Shown in pieces: positions 26,870 through 37,048 of a stretch of DNA of 64,000 bases. The stretch is from Prochlorococcus sp. AG-402-B19. Lineage in GTDB: Bacteria; Cyanobacteriota; Cyanobacteriia; PCC-6307; Cyanobiaceae. The translations under genes and the position numbers were made by a program. Numbering within the stretch: the first letter of the stretch is position 1; each line of letters opens with the position of its first letter. The stretch covers positions 45,792-109,791 of the forward strand of contig QCHM01000005.1 in assembly GCA_003279615.1 (NCBI GenBank), given 5' to 3'. Below the pieces are notes generated by a model that worked only from the letters and a program-made list of their open reading frames with translations, was not told the origin of the DNA and did not search any database.

Positions 26870-26898
26870 TATTAATACTAGCCAGCCTAGTATTAATA
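26870..26898. repeat. Perfect 12-bp inverted repeat with 5-nt loop
   Basis: TATTAATACTAG, loop CCAGC, then CTAGTATTAATA. On the plus strand it is followed about 15 nt later by a run of T residues near 26913, so it could end a plus-strand transcript or be the 3' hairpin of a small RNA. It is not next to any gene start or stop. Confidence 0.5.
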
Positions 26899-27255
26899 GA
26901 TTGATATAGCTTCCTTTTTTATTTTTTCCTTAGCGAAGAATTCTCATACTTGCTTCAAGAAAGTAATTTCTTTTCAAGATCGAAAAACATTAATTGTTTA
27001 TTACTTTTTTCTCTATAAATATTTCGAAAATATATCAAAAAATTTATTTAAATAACTTTTTCTATAGTTATATTAATTACTTATATTAAAAGAAAGTTTT
27101 AATGCATAAAAAACAACTTTAATTATCTTTCTTTATTTTAATCTTTACATAAATACATTTAGAAAGAATTTTATTGGCTTGATTGAATCTCTTTACAATA
27201 AAAAGTTTTTCATATCAATATTACGAAGACTGTTTAATTAGTTTTAAAAATCGAA

Positions 27256-27864
27256 TTAAGTTTTCCTCCAAACAGCTGCTAATTTACCCTGTACATGGAC
27301 TTGTTCAGCTTCAATTTCTATTGGTTCATACGCTGTATTTGCAGCTTCTAAACGAACTAAGCTTCCATCACGAAAAAAATGTTTCAAAGTAGTCCCCAAT
27401 CCAGGGACCATTGCACTAACTACGGTTCCGTTTCTTAAACGAGAAGGATCATTAACTGGTTCCATCAAGACCATATCTCCATCTGCAATAAAAGAATCAA
27501 TCATTGAATCTCCATTTACCGTCAAAGCAAAAAGTCCTTTCAATTGAAGAACTGAATTTAAGTCCAGAGTTTCTTGCACATCATCAAAAGTTTCAACCAA
27601 TCCTCCTGCAGCTATTGCCCCTAAAACTGGGACGCCAGAAATACTTTCTTCTATCAATTGAAGCGTTCTTGCCTGACCTTCTTGCCATTTTATCCAACCT
27701 TTTTCTTGTAAATGTCTTAATCTGCTTTGGATGGGTGCTGGGGACCTTAAGCCCATCGCTTGCATCATTTGCCTTATAGAAGGACTATGATGTTGATCTT
27801 CAATAAAATCTACAAGCCAGTCATAGAGCTCTTGCTGTGCTGTAGTTAATGATTCTCCTGGCAT
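27256..27864 (-). CDS. lexA: LexA-family transcriptional repressor
   Basis: A 202-residue LexA. The N-terminal winged helix-turn-helix has SIRQMMQAMGLRSPAPIQSRL. The autocleavage site lies in VLGAIAAGGLVE near residue 78 (Ala-Gly bond). The catalytic serine is in NGDSMIDSFIADGD and the catalytic lysine in LGTTLKHFF. Cyanobacterial LexA controls a small or altered regulon, so a classic SOS role is not certain. A long inverted repeat with two LexA-like boxes ends 2 nt upstream of the ATG, pointing to autoregulation and a very short leader. It lies 66 nt downstream of argF on the same strand. Confidence 0.93.
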   Translation of the reverse strand: MPGESLTTAQQELYDWLVDFIEDQHHSPSIRQMMQAMGLRSPAPIQSRLRHLQEKGWIKWQEGQARTLQLIEESISGVPVLGAIAAGGLVETFDDVQETLDLNSVLQLKGLFALTVNGDSMIDSFIADGDMVLMEPVNDPSRLRNGTVVSAMVPGLGTTLKHFFRDGSLVRLEAANTAYEPIEIEAEQVHVQGKLAAVWRKT

Positions 27865-27866
27865 TC

Positions 27867-27918
27867 GAGCTAAATTAAGTACATTTGTCCTTCAATACAT
27901 ATGTACCTAATTTAGCTC
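27867..27918. promoter_or_regulatory. lexA autoregulatory operator: 18-bp arms, 17/18 matched, containing two LexA-like boxes
   Basis: Arms 27867-27884 and 27901-27918 are inverted copies with one mismatch around a 16-nt spacer. Inside are AGTACATTTGTCCT (27878-27891) and, on the other strand, GGTACATATGTAT (27895-27907). Both fit the cyanobacterial LexA box pattern GTAC-N3-TGTWC with minor deviations. The element fills the short argF-lexA gap. Confidence 0.75.
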
Positions 27919-27930
27919 TTTATCGCAACC

Positions 27931-28887
27931 CTAAAGTCCTCCAAGTTGAACAGCGAGCAAAGCTTGTTGAATATGCAAACGGTTCTCTGCTTGATTAAAT
28001 ACATAACTATTTCGACCCTCTAAAGCCTCTTCTGTGATTTCTTCTCCTCTATGAGCAGGCAAACAATGCAAAAGGATTACTTGCTCATCGGCAAGATCAA
28101 GTAATCCTTGATCAACTTTATATTTTTTAAAAATTTCTTTTCTCTTTAAAAGTTCCTCTTCTTGCCCCATAGAGGCCCAGACATCTGTGTAGATCACCTG
28201 AGATCCTTTAACTGCCTTTGAAGGATCATTGCAAATAGATACTTCAGAGCCAAATTCAGAAAGGGATTTCGCCTTCTCTACAATATTTGGGTCTGCTTCA
28301 AATCCATTTGGTGAACAGATTTTTACATTAACTCCTAATATTGCACCACATATCATCAATGAGTTTGCAACATTATTACCATCTCCGATATAAGAAAGAT
28401 TGATTCCTTTAAGCTTCCCAAATTTCTCCTGAATTGTTAAGTAATCAGCTAAAGCCTGACAAGGATGTTCCAGATCAGTCAAAGCATTAATAACAGGAAT
28501 TGATGACCACCTTGAGTATTCTTCAACCTCTTGCTGAGAGAAAGTTCGAATTGCGAGGGCATCACAATAGCGACTCAAAACTCTTGCTGTATCTTTAATT
28601 GGCTCACCTCTCCCCAGTTGTGTAACTTGAGGATTCAAATCAACAGTCTGTCCACCAAGTCTTGCCATCGCCACTTGAAAGCTAACTCTCGTTCTAGTAG
28701 AGGCTTTTTTGAATATTAAGCCTAAGACTCTATTACCAAGATCTATTCTTCTATTACCTATTTTCAGTTGTTTAGCTAATTCAAACAAAGACAAAATTTG
28801 TCTATTATTTAAATCAGCTGAAGATAGAAAATTAGTATTACTAAAAGAACTTAAATTAGATGCTAAGCCAGAAGATACTGAAGCCAT
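27931..28887 (-). CDS. argF: Ornithine carbamoyltransferase
   Basis: A 318-residue enzyme of arginine synthesis, cytoplasmic, joining carbamoyl phosphate and ornithine to citrulline. KASTRTRVSFQ near residue 61 is the carbamoyl-phosphate loop, HPCQALAD near 142 and HCLPAHRGEE near 275 are the other family signatures, and the SMG loop appears as ASMGQEEE. The length fits. It lies between ftsH and lexA on the same strand, 53 nt downstream of the ftsH stop. Confidence 0.95.
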   Translation of the reverse strand: MASVSSGLASNLSSFSNTNFLSSADLNNRQILSLFELAKQLKIGNRRIDLGNRVLGLIFKKASTRTRVSFQVAMARLGGQTVDLNPQVTQLGRGEPIKDTARVLSRYCDALAIRTFSQQEVEEYSRWSSIPVINALTDLEHPCQALADYLTIQEKFGKLKGINLSYIGDGNNVANSLMICGAILGVNVKICSPNGFEADPNIVEKAKSLSEFGSEVSICNDPSKAVKGSQVIYTDVWASMGQEEELLKRKEIFKKYKVDQGLLDLADEQVILLHCLPAHRGEEITEEALEGRNSYVFNQAENRLHIQQALLAVQLGGL

Positions 28888-28940
28888 AAGAAAGCCTCAA
28901 ATATCCTTTATCGGAGATAAAGGATATAAAGTCAAGTTTT

Positions 28941-30815
28941 TTAATCAAGAACTTTTTCAGGCATAACACTAGTAGATAGCATCTCTTTAAGCTCATCTCC
29001 CTCTATGACTTCTTTTTCGAGTATCTGTTGAGATATATCTTCCAATAATGAGAGATTATTTTTAAGAATATTTAACGCATTTTCATGTGCATTATCCACC
29101 AGGCTTCTAACTTCTTTATCAATTGCTTGAGCAGTAGCATCACTTAGTTCTCTTCTTGGGTTGTTATTACCACCAAGGAATTGGCCACCTCCTTGCTTGT
29201 CGTAAGCCAATGGTCCCAAAATATCACTCATTCCATATGTACCTACCATTTGTTCTGCTAAATCAGTTGCTCTTTGTAGATCGTTTGAAGCACCTGTTGT
29301 GATTTTTCCAAAAATTATCTCTTCTGCAGATCTACCACCTAGAAGAGTTGCTATTTGGCCTTGTAGTTCTTCCTTTGAATTTAAGAATCTTTCCTCAGTT
29401 GGTAGTTGAAGGGTATAACCCAATGCACTCATTCCTCTTGGAACAATAGATATCTTTGCAACTTTGCTTCCACCAGGCATAAGGTGACCAACTATTGCAT
29501 GGCCAACCTCATGATAAGCAACAATTTTTTTCTCATCATCCTGCAAAACTCTACTTTTTTTCTCTAGTCCAGCAACAACTCTTTCAATAGCTTCATTCAA
29601 ATCTTGTTGTTCTACTTCAGACCGTTTTCCTCGAGCAGCAAGAAGAGCAGCCTCATTAACCATATTTGCCAAATCAGCTCCTGCAAATCCGCTTGTGGCT
29701 TGAGCTATGCGATCTAAATCAATGTTGTTTGAAAGTTTGACTTTTTTAGTGTAAATCTCAAGAATTGTTTTCCTTCCTGACAAATCAGGTCTATCGACCA
29801 ACACTTGCCTATCAAAGCGACCAGGTCGCAATAAAGCGGCATCTAGTACTTCTGGCTGGTTAGTAGCGGCAAGAACAATGACAGGTTTATCAGTTGATGC
29901 AAAACCATCCATCTCAGTTAGAAGTTGATTGAGAGTCTGCTCTCTTTCATCATTTCCTCCAACAACTCCCATCGATCCTGATCGACTTTTACCAATAGCA
30001 TCTAATTCATCAATAAATATTATGCAGGGTGCCTTTTTCTTAGCTTGTTCAAATAAATCTCTAACTCGAGCGGCTCCTGCACCAACAAATAATTCTACAA
30101 ATTCAGATCCAGAAATAATGAAAAATGGTACTTCTGCCTCGCCTGCAACCGCTTTAGAAAGGAGTGTTTTACCAGTTCCAGGAGGTCCTACCAACAAAAC
30201 ACCTTTAGGGATCCTTGCCCCAATATCTGTGTATCTTTGAGGCTTTTTGAGGAAATCTACTATTTCAGTTAATTCATCTTTTGCTTCATCAACTCCCGCT
30301 ACGTCGTCAAAAGTCACCTTTGATTCATCATCAGGCACATAAACCTTAGCTTTGCTTTTTGTAAAACTTAGAGCCCCTTGTGCTCCTCCTCCACCCATAC
30401 TTCTACGTGCAAAAAATTGAAGAACGAGAATAAAAATCAATGGGGGAACAACCCAACTCAAAATGGTTGTAAAAATGTTGGGTTTTTTGGGAGGTGCCGC
30501 TGCGAATTCAACTCCTTTATTTTCCAATCTTTGAGGCAAATCCATATCAAAGATGGGTGTAGTAGCTAGGACCGATGGAGCTCCTTCTTCTGTTGAGGAG
30601 AGTTCGTATCTAATTTGGTCCTGAGTTATGTATGCTCGCTTTACTTCACCATCGTTGACTTGATTAATGAAAAGAGAGTATGGAACTCTCGGCACCTGCA
30701 TATTCTGACTTGGGAAAAAACTACTAAAGAGAAGAAGTGCCCCAAAACCTATTAGAACTAAATTAATTATTCCAAAACGTCTGTTAGGTTGATTTTCGTC
30801 CTGTCGTATAGGCAT
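28941..30815 (-). CDS. ftsH: ATP-dependent zinc metalloprotease FtsH (thylakoid type)
   Basis: A membrane AAA+ protease. From the chosen ATG at 30815 (start [15 protein letters not shown]; an ATG 11 codons upstream is less likely because family members begin here) it has 624 residues. Two membrane helices flank a lumenal/periplasmic domain. GPPGTGKT near residue 210 is Walker [12 protein letters not shown] is Walker B, the second region of homology ends in RPGRFDRQ, and HEVGHAIVG holds the zinc-binding HExxH. Cyanobacterial homologues of this type degrade damaged photosystem II D1 protein, which is the probable role here. It is followed by argF and preceded by ribD. Confidence 0.93.
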   Translation of the reverse strand: MPIRQDENQPNRRFGIINLVLIGFGALLLFSSFFPSQNMQVPRVPYSLFINQVNDGEVKRAYITQDQIRYELSSTEEGAPSVLATTPIFDMDLPQRLENKGVEFAAAPPKKPNIFTTILSWVVPPLIFILVLQFFARRSMGGGGAQGALSFTKSKAKVYVPDDESKVTFDDVAGVDEAKDELTEIVDFLKKPQRYTDIGARIPKGVLLVGPPGTGKTLLSKAVAGEAEVPFFIISGSEFVELFVGAGAARVRDLFEQAKKKAPCIIFIDELDAIGKSRSGSMGVVGGNDEREQTLNQLLTEMDGFASTDKPVIVLAATNQPEVLDAALLRPGRFDRQVLVDRPDLSGRKTILEIYTKKVKLSNNIDLDRIAQATSGFAGADLANMVNEAALLAARGKRSEVEQQDLNEAIERVVAGLEKKSRVLQDDEKKIVAYHEVGHAIVGHLMPGGSKVAKISIVPRGMSALGYTLQLPTEERFLNSKEELQGQIATLLGGRSAEEIIFGKITTGASNDLQRATDLAEQMVGTYGMSDILGPLAYDKQGGGQFLGGNNNPRRELSDATAQAIDKEVRSLVDNAHENALNILKNNLSLLEDISQQILEKEVIEGDELKEMLSTSVMPEKVLD

Positions 30816-30920
30816 TAGCAAAGATTTAATTAATACTAAATTAAACAACTTTCAACCCAAATCGTCTTCTTCAACTGGAGGGAGATCCGAACGAATATAT
30901 ATTTCCAAAAAATTAATCCC

Positions 30921-32015
30921 TTAAAAAAACAGTCTCCAACAAAGATCTTCCCCTTTTCGATCTAAAAAAGAATGTTGCAATTTGTAGGTGGAATTTATTG
31001 ATTCAAATCCAAAACTGTTCAGAGGACTCATTGAAGAAGAGCCACCTAATAATTTTGGAGCAACAAAAACGACTAATTCCTGAACACAATTTGCCTTAAT
31101 TGCACTTGTTGCTAGAAGAGGACCACATTCCCAAAGAATTTTATTGCAGCCTTTTTTTCCAAGTAAAGTCAATAATTCAGATGGATCATTTGAATTTAAT
31201 AACATTTTTTCTGGACCATCTGGCAAATCAGAAAAAAAAGCTTCATTTCCCTCTGGACCATACGCAATAATTGTTTTAGCAATTGTTGTATTCCAAAGTT
31301 TTGCCGATTTGGGTAAGTTCAATGTCCTAGAGAAAACTACTCTCAAAGGTTCAAAATTTGATTTTCCCCTTGAAGTCAAAAGAGGATCATCGCTCCTAAC
31401 TGTTCCGCCTCCAACAATTACTGCATCACATTTTGATCTGATTTTGTGAACTGAATCCCTAGCAGAAGCATTTGTAATCCATTTACTACAACCATTGGAT
31501 AATCCAATTCTTCCATCAAGACTCATAGCCCATTTTAGAATTCCCCATGGACGACCATGTCTAACTCGAAAACTAAATTCGCGATTAATCCATTCGCATT
31601 CTTGCCTTAAAACCCCTTCAATCACCTCCAATCCAGAGTCTTTCAAACGAGAAATTCCATCACCTGAAACTCTAGGATCTGGATCAACCATCCCAACAAC
31701 AACTCTTTTCAAACCTGCTTTTATTAGTGCCTCTGTACAGGGAGGAGTTAAACCCTGGTGGCAACAAGGCTCTAAGGTAACAACGATTGTTCCATCCACG
31801 GACCTATCTCCAGCCTGAGCAAGTGCTTCTATTTCTGCATGAGCTTTGCCTGCCTCTGTATGAAACCCCTCTCCAACAAGTCTTCCACTAGAATCCAGAA
31901 TAATTGCTCCCACAAGTGGATTAGGGCTTGTTCTACCTTCTGCCAACAAAGCTAATTGAATTGCACGTCTCATCCATGGCAGCCATGGTTTTTGATCCTG
32001 AGGCAAATTAATCAT
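30921..32015 (-). CDS. ribD: Bifunctional riboflavin biosynthesis deaminase/reductase
   Basis: A 364-residue protein. The N-terminal deaminase has HAEIEAL and the zinc ligands in PCCHQGLTPPC. The C-terminal reductase begins with RPWGILKWAMSLDGRIG and includes GGGTVRSDDPLLTSR. It carries out the second and third steps of riboflavin synthesis. The start codon overlaps the stop of the DUF3122 gene by 4 nt, so translation is coupled. The C-terminal reductase part looks complete. Confidence 0.93.
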   Translation of the reverse strand: MINLPQDQKPWLPWMRRAIQLALLAEGRTSPNPLVGAIILDSSGRLVGEGFHTEAGKAHAEIEALAQAGDRSVDGTIVVTLEPCCHQGLTPPCTEALIKAGLKRVVVGMVDPDPRVSGDGISRLKDSGLEVIEGVLRQECEWINREFSFRVRHGRPWGILKWAMSLDGRIGLSNGCSKWITNASARDSVHKIRSKCDAVIVGGGTVRSDDPLLTSRGKSNFEPLRVVFSRTLNLPKSAKLWNTTIAKTIIAYGPEGNEAFFSDLPDGPEKMLLNSNDPSELLTLLGKKGCNKILWECGPLLATSAIKANCVQELVVFVAPKLLGGSSSMSPLNSFGFESINSTYKLQHSFLDRKGEDLCWRLFF

Positions 32016-32512
32016 TTTTCTTCAGCTAATGATCTCCATTCGCTTACTAAGTATGGCGGGATTGGCAAATCATTTATAAACCCAGGCAAGCTAAATCTTA
32101 AAGGTCTGTTTTTATCCAATTCAGCTACCAGAGGTGTTAGATCAAATTCTGCGGCAGAATCATTCAAAGTTTTATAAAGAACTTTGTTTTTTGTAGTTAT
32201 GTCATTTAGGTTCCACCTTTTTATCCCTGAATTAACTAGTAAATTAGTAGGGTGATCAATCCTTAAGTACCCCGGATAACCAACAATTCTTAAAATTAAA
32301 TTATTTGAGACTTTCGAACTAGGGTAAACAATAAGTTGCCAAGTTTGGTCATCGAAGTCTCGCAAGCTTTCTAAACTTCTTTTAATCTCTTCCTCCTGGT
32401 AATGATCAGTTACTTTTGACTCTGCATATGTATTTCTTGTATTAATAAAAAAACAACAACAAATCAAAATAAAAGAAATTATCAGACGAAACAAGTCACG
32501 AAATCCTTCCAT
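32012..32512 (-). CDS. DUF3122 family cyanobacterial secreted protein
   Basis: About 166 residues from the chosen start at 32512, which gives a classical signal peptide (MEGFRDLFRL then a hydrophobic core ending near TYAES). The alternative ATG at 32548 would overlap the upstream gene by 53 nt. The mature part, with DDQTWQLIVYPS, LRIVGYPGYLRIDHP and LPIPPYLVSEWRSLA, matches the cyanobacteria-restricted DUF3122 family, whose function is unknown to me. It is coupled to ribD downstream and overlaps the 95-residue gene upstream by 17 nt. Confidence 0.8.
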   Translation of the reverse strand: MEGFRDLFRLIISFILICCCFFINTRNTYAESKVTDHYQEEEIKRSLESLRDFDDQTWQLIVYPSSKVSNNLILRIVGYPGYLRIDHPTNLLVNSGIKRWNLNDITTKNKVLYKTLNDSAAEFDLTPLVAELDKNRPLRFSLPGFINDLPIPPYLVSEWRSLAEEK

Positions 32513-32783
32513 CACTAATATCGTATTGTTCTGATTCAAGTAGTGCATCTAATGCAATTGCTGAACGAACTAGAGATTGGTATTTCTTAATGATACGTTG
32601 ATTACGTTCAATTATTTTGGAAGAATCATATTTTTCTGAATGATTAACCTGATTTTCAAAAAGTTGAACAGAATCATCCATTAATTCTAAATCTTTTTGT
32701 TGGTTTATAAGAGCTATCAAAATTTGATGCAGTCGGGATCTTCTACTTGAGTTTTCCTTGGTTTCAATTTTTTTAAGATTCAC
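32496..32783 (-). CDS. Small helical hypothetical protein (95 aa)
   Basis: A soluble, charged, mostly helical 95-residue protein with LHQILIALINQQKDLELMDDS in its first half and RSAIALDALLESEQYDIS near the end. I do not recognise a named family; it looks like a conserved cyanobacterial small protein. It heads the unit with DUF3122 and ribD, and overlaps the former by 17 to 53 nt depending on the start chosen. Confidence 0.65.
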   Translation of the reverse strand: MNLKKIETKENSSRRSRLHQILIALINQQKDLELMDDSVQLFENQVNHSEKYDSSKIIERNQRIIKKYQSLVRSAIALDALLESEQYDISDGRIS

Positions 32784-32882
32784 AAAATTTTCAACCTAAC
32801 TATTGAAGTTTTAGTTGATTTTTATCAAAAAAAATAGTAAAGCTATAAAAAAGAAATTTTTCTAAGTCCATTTATTTAAACC

Positions 32883-34169
32883 ATGCCTAATGAATTAAAT
32901 CAGATACATGTAATTGGAATTGATACTTCAAGTGATGAAAGTTTTTTTGAAGCTAAAAAAAAACCAATCTTGAAAGCAGAAAGAATAGCTGGGCCACAAA
33001 GAATTTTAGATTCATTCAAAATTTGGTTAAAAGAAAACAATATAAAAAATCCAAAGTTTGAGTTCATTTCCACTGACAAATTAAATAACTTTATAGCTGT
33101 ATTAAAAAAGGAAGATAAAAAAACAATTGTTTTTTCAGGTGGTGATCCTCTTTGGTTTGGAATTGGCAGATTATTAATTCAAAACTTTCCTTTATCAAAA
33201 CTTTATTTCGAGCCAGCGGCGACCTCTTTTCAACTCGCTTTTTCTAGACTTGGTAAACCTTGGCAAAATACACAATGGATCAGTCTTCATGGAAGAGACC
33301 CACTTCCATTTGAGAAAGTAATTAAAAAGCTTCCGTCTTCGCTTGTGGTTTTAACAGACTCAAATAGGGGAGGGGCTCAAGAAGTTTATAAATTCATTCA
33401 TTCATTAGGGTTTAAGGAGAATTATGAATTTTGGACTTTTGAAAGACTTGGATATCAAGATGAAAGAATTATAAAAATTCATTCAATTGAGGATTTTCCA
33501 ATTGATTTTGATCCATTACATCTCGTTATTCTTTTTAAAAAATCAAATCCGCTAATAAAAGCAGAAGAATTGCCGTTATTTGGTATTAATGATTCAGTTT
33601 TCCTTCAAAATTCAGACTACCCTGGCTTAATGACAAAAAAAGAAGTTAGAGTTCAACTTCTTGCCGAACTTAATCTTCCAAAAAAAGGAGTTATTTGGGA
33701 CATAGGTAGTGGAGTTGGAAGCATAGGATTGGAGGCATTAAGAATCTCTCCTGATCTAAAACTAGTATCAGTTGATAAAAAGATTGGTAGCAAAAGTATT
33801 ATTGAGGAAAACGCAAGGCGACTTGGAGTCAAACCGTCTTTGATAATTGAAGATGAAGCATTGAATGTATTAAGAAAAAACAAACTAACAGATAGTCTTT
33901 CTCATCCAGATAGAGTTGTCATAGGAGGTGGAGGATCAAGTATAAATTTAATTACTGAAGAGGTATTGAGAAAAATAAACAGTTATTGTATTTTAATTAT
34001 ACCTCTAATATCTTTAAAATCCTTATCAAGATTAGAGTCTATTCTTAAACCTAAATTGCAAAATTTATCTATTAGCCAACATCAATCTTATAGAGGTATA
34101 AGTATTGGAGATGACATAAGATTATCGCCTTTAAATCCTGTTTTTATTTTGAAAGGTGTAATTCAATAA
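32883..34169 (+). CDS. cobL: Precorrin-6Y C5,15-methyltransferase (decarboxylating), CbiE-CbiT fusion
   Basis: A 428-residue bifunctional cobalamin synthesis enzyme. The N-terminal tetrapyrrole methylase half has FSGGDPLWFGIGRLL near residue 84, FEPAATSFQLAFSRLGKPW and ISLHGRDPLPF. The C-terminal half starts with MTKKEVRVQLLAELNLPKKG and WDIGSGVGSIGLEAL, the CbiT SAM motif. The first strand-loop reads VIGIDTSSDES where a glycine-rich turn is usual, so the extreme N-terminus is divergent. It converges on nadK with 5 nt between the stops. It acts in the synthesis of the cobalamin used by marine picocyanobacteria (pseudocobalamin). Confidence 0.9.
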   Translation: MPNELNQIHVIGIDTSSDESFFEAKKKPILKAERIAGPQRILDSFKIWLKENNIKNPKFEFISTDKLNNFIAVLKKEDKKTIVFSGGDPLWFGIGRLLIQNFPLSKLYFEPAATSFQLAFSRLGKPWQNTQWISLHGRDPLPFEKVIKKLPSSLVVLTDSNRGGAQEVYKFIHSLGFKENYEFWTFERLGYQDERIIKIHSIEDFPIDFDPLHLVILFKKSNPLIKAEELPLFGINDSVFLQNSDYPGLMTKKEVRVQLLAELNLPKKGVIWDIGSGVGSIGLEALRISPDLKLVSVDKKIGSKSIIEENARRLGVKPSLIIEDEALNVLRKNKLTDSLSHPDRVVIGGGGSSINLITEEVLRKINSYCILIIPLISLKSLSRLESILKPKLQNLSISQHQSYRGISIGDDIRLSPLNPVFILKGVIQ

Positions 34170-34174
34170 TTCTT

Positions 34175-35083
34175 TTATCTTTTATCAGGCTTTGCAACAT
34201 GAGGTAATCCCCAACCTAATTTATTTCTCAAAACTTGAAAAAACTCATGGTCTGAAAGTCTAATAAATTTAACTGGATGATCACTTTTTCGAATTAACAC
34301 TCGATCTTCTGGCCAGACATAACAACCTGCGCTGCCATCAACAACCATCATCAATCTTTCAGGAGTAGCAGGAAAAACTGTTACAGGTTCTTCATTGCTA
34401 AATACAAGAGCTCTTGATGCAAGTGAATGAGGAGATATGGGGGTTAGCTGCAAAACAGGACAGTCAGGAGTAATGACTGGTCCTCCAGCACTTAGCGAAT
34501 AAGCTGTTGAGCCAGTAGGAGTAGAGAGGATGACACCATCTGCAGAAATATCTACAGGAGCATGGCGACCAACAGAAATTTCAAAATGACACATGCTTGT
34601 CATTGGTTCTCTATGCAATGCCATCTCATTAAGACAAAGAGCTTCCCATCGGCATTGATCTCCTCTCATAACACTTACCACTAGACTAGTTCTCTCTTCT
34701 ATTTCCCATTGTCTTGCAACTAAATGTTTGAAAATTTTTTCTATATCTGAAAGGTAGGCCTCAGCTAAAAAACCTAAGTGTCCTGTATTAATGGTCAGTA
34801 TAGGGATACCCATGGGGGCAGTCTGTCTTGCTGCAGATAAAACAGTTCCATCCCCTCCTAATACGACTGCAAGCAAGATCGAAGAATCAAAGCCATCAGG
34901 TATGCAGGAGTTATACCCTTGTGAACTCATGTATTGATCAGGGTTGGTAAAACCTAATAAACCGCCTGCGCTACTAACTCTGATTACTTCGAACCCAGAT
35001 TCTTCTAATTTTTTTTGAAAAGTCTTTGCTGTCTGCACAGCAAGCTCTTTCCCGTCATTAACGATCAGTCCTACTCGGGGCAC
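34175..35083 (-). CDS. nadK: NAD kinase
   Basis: A 302-residue kinase making NADP from [17 protein letters not shown] near residue 75 is the GGDG catalytic motif, and [10 protein letters not shown] and [16 protein letters not shown] are the other hallmarks. It lies alone on the minus strand, convergent with cobL. Cyanobacteria carry two NAD kinase types, and I cannot tell which one this is. Confidence 0.93.
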   Translation of the reverse strand: MPRVGLIVNDGKELAVQTAKTFQKKLEESGFEVIRVSSAGGLLGFTNPDQYMSSQGYNSCIPDGFDSSILLAVVLGGDGTVLSAARQTAPMGIPILTINTGHLGFLAEAYLSDIEKIFKHLVARQWEIEERTSLVVSVMRGDQCRWEALCLNEMALHREPMTSMCHFEISVGRHAPVDISADGVILSTPTGSTAYSLSAGGPVITPDCPVLQLTPISPHSLASRALVFSNEEPVTVFPATPERLMMVVDGSAGCYVWPEDRVLIRKSDHPVKFIRLSDHEFFQVLRNKLGWGLPHVAKPDKR

Positions 35084-35179
35084 CGATCATACTTCACAAA
35101 CTATTTATCAATATTAGCAATTAAATGTAAATAATATTTGTTTAATACAATTAAAATTAATTCGAATAAATATTTAACT

Positions 35180-36187
35180 TTAAAATTGTTCTAAAAATCT
35201 GAGATCACTTGTATATAACTTTCGAATGTCATCTAAACCATGACGAACCATACAAAATCTTTCAACACCAAGTCCAGCGGCAAATCCACTATATTTTTCT
35301 GGATCAATCCCTAATTCTTCCAGAACAGCAGGATCTACCATTCCGCAACCCATAACCTCTAACCATTTACCTCTCCATTGAACATCAACTTCTGCTGATG
35401 GTTCAGTAAATGGAAAATAACTAGCTCTGAATCTAATCGGCAAGTCTCCAAAAAATGCCTTCAAGAAAGCCATTACTGTTCCTCTCAAATGGCTAAAATC
35501 AAGTCCTTCATCAATTGCTAATACCTCTATTTGGTGAAAAACCGGTGAATGAGTGGCATCAACTGCATCTCTTCTATAAACCCGTCCAGGAGATACAATC
35601 CTCACAGGTGGATTCTGGCTCTCAAGACAACGAATCTGAACAGGCGAAGTATGAGTTCTTAAAAGATATTCACCTCCTAAATAAAACGTATCCTGCATAT
35701 CTCTAGCAGGATGATCGGGTGGAATATTTAGTGCTTCAAAATTGTAGTAATCATTTTCTATTTCAGGCCCTTCAGACACTGAATATCCTAATCCCAATAA
35801 AAGATCAATTATATGCTCTGTAGTCGTTATTAAAGGGTGCCGATGTCCTTGATGTACCCCTGTTGGAGGTGCTGTAACATCTATAGTTTCTTTTATAAGT
35901 ATCTTATTTAAAGTTTGAGTTTTTAAAAATTCAAGCCTTTCTTTTATTAACTCTTGCAATTGAGTTTTTAAAACATTCGCCCTTTGTCCAATTAAAGGTC
36001 TCTCCTCATTAGAAAGATTTTTCATCTCACCTAACAAAAGTGAGAGTTTCCCTTTTTTTCCAAGGAAACCCAACCTTAATTTCTCTATTGATTCAGAATT
36101 TTCAGCAGCAGCAATCTCTTTTGCGGCATCGCTTTCTAAAATTTCAAGCTCATTAACAAGCTGTTTTAGGGTTAATGTTGAACTCAA
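35180..36187 (-). CDS. pheS: Phenylalanyl-tRNA synthetase alpha chain
   Basis: A 335-residue class II synthetase subunit. An N-terminal coiled coil (residues 1-90) precedes the catalytic core with [31 protein letters not shown] (motif 1 region), [12 protein letters not shown] (motif 2) and [14 protein letters not shown] (motif 3). The start codon at 36187 is TTG; no ATG lies nearby in frame. It is divergent from surE with 68 nt between them. Confidence 0.94.
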   Translation of the reverse strand: MSSTLTLKQLVNELEILESDAAKEIAAAENSESIEKLRLGFLGKKGKLSLLLGEMKNLSNEERPLIGQRANVLKTQLQELIKERLEFLKTQTLNKILIKETIDVTAPPTGVHQGHRHPLITTTEHIIDLLLGLGYSVSEGPEIENDYYNFEALNIPPDHPARDMQDTFYLGGEYLLRTHTSPVQIRCLESQNPPVRIVSPGRVYRRDAVDATHSPVFHQIEVLAIDEGLDFSHLRGTVMAFLKAFFGDLPIRFRASYFPFTEPSAEVDVQWRGKWLEVMGCGMVDPAVLEELGIDPEKYSGFAAGLGVERFCMVRHGLDDIRKLYTSDLRFLEQF

Positions 36188-36255
36188 TGAATTCCTATCT
36201 CAATCAATAGTTTAATCGGCAATCAGTCCAAGTTCTAAAAACCAACAGCCAAACA

Positions 36256-37044
36256 ATGAAACCATTGAGAATTTTAATTAGTAATGATGATGGAGTTTTT
36301 GCAGAAGGGATAAGAACACTTGCAGCCTCTGCTGCAAGCAGAGGTCATGAAGTTACTGTTGTTTGTCCTGACCAGGAAAGATCAGCAACCGGTCATGGAT
36401 TAACTTTACATTCACCAATAAGAGCAGAAAGAGCAGACGAATTATTTGAGGAAGGTATAAAAGCATGGGGGTGTAGTGGTACACCTGCAGATTGCGTAAA
36501 ACTAGCTCTTAATGAACTTCTTGATCAAAAGCCAGATTTAATTCTTTCTGGAATTAATCACGGGCCCAATCTTGGTACTGATATCTTTTGCTCAGGAACT
36601 GTAGCTGCTGCGCTTGAAGGGACTTTGGATGGAATCCCCTCTATTGCAATAAGTATTGCTAGTTTTCAATGGAAAAGTTTTAATTTTGCGGGGAAACTAG
36701 CTCTAGATCTTGCAGAGAAAGCAATTAAACAAAGTTGGCCGAAAAATTTATTACTAAATTTAAATATCCCCCCTTGTGAAGAAGATCAAATGGGTGCATT
36801 GGTTTGGACAAGACTTTCGATCAGACAATATGAGGAACAATTCATTCGTCGAGTTGATCCAAGAGGAAACATATATTTTTGGATGGCTGGAGAAGCTGTA
36901 AAAGATCTTCAATCAGCTGGAGAAGGTCCTAAGGGATGGCCAAGTGATGTATCTCAAATAGCTCTTCAATCTCCTTCTTTGACCCCTATTCAGCCAGATC
37001 TTTTTTGGAGAGGAGATTTGGAGGATTTGCCAAAACTAATGTAA
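36256..37044 (+). CDS. surE: 5'-nucleotidase SurE
   Basis: A 262-residue metal-dependent phosphatase. ISNDDG at residues 8-13 supplies the metal-binding aspartates, and [26 protein letters not shown] and [20 protein letters not shown] complete the active site. It hydrolyses nucleoside 5'-monophosphates and is linked to stationary-phase survival in other bacteria. It converges with the DUF3611 gene, with 4 nt between the stops. Confidence 0.94.
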   Translation: MKPLRILISNDDGVFAEGIRTLAASAASRGHEVTVVCPDQERSATGHGLTLHSPIRAERADELFEEGIKAWGCSGTPADCVKLALNELLDQKPDLILSGINHGPNLGTDIFCSGTVAAALEGTLDGIPSIAISIASFQWKSFNFAGKLALDLAEKAIKQSWPKNLLLNLNIPPCEEDQMGALVWTRLSIRQYEEQFIRRVDPRGNIYFWMAGEAVKDLQSAGEGPKGWPSDVSQIALQSPSLTPIQPDLFWRGDLEDLPKLM

Positions 37045-37048
37045 AAAG

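Larger units (their letters stand above)
26031..27255. other. 1.2 kb gene-free boundary between glycan island and core
   Basis: The longest gap in the window. No convincing frame is present on either strand. It contains a cluster of DnaA-box-like 9-mers (26550-26770) and a 12-bp perfect hairpin (26870-26898) followed by T-runs, both entered separately. The rest is AT-rich. A non-coding RNA or replication/segregation-related site is possible. Confidence 0.6.

Noticed and set aside
26031..27255. Replication origin (oriC)
   Set aside because: DnaA-like boxes are present but dnaN, dnaA or other usual origin neighbours are absent and I cannot compute skew; kept only as a candidate site.
27183..27392. 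69-codon plus-strand frame at the end of the 1.2 kb gap
   Set aside because: It overlaps the lexA 3' end in antisense and has AT-driven composition without family features.
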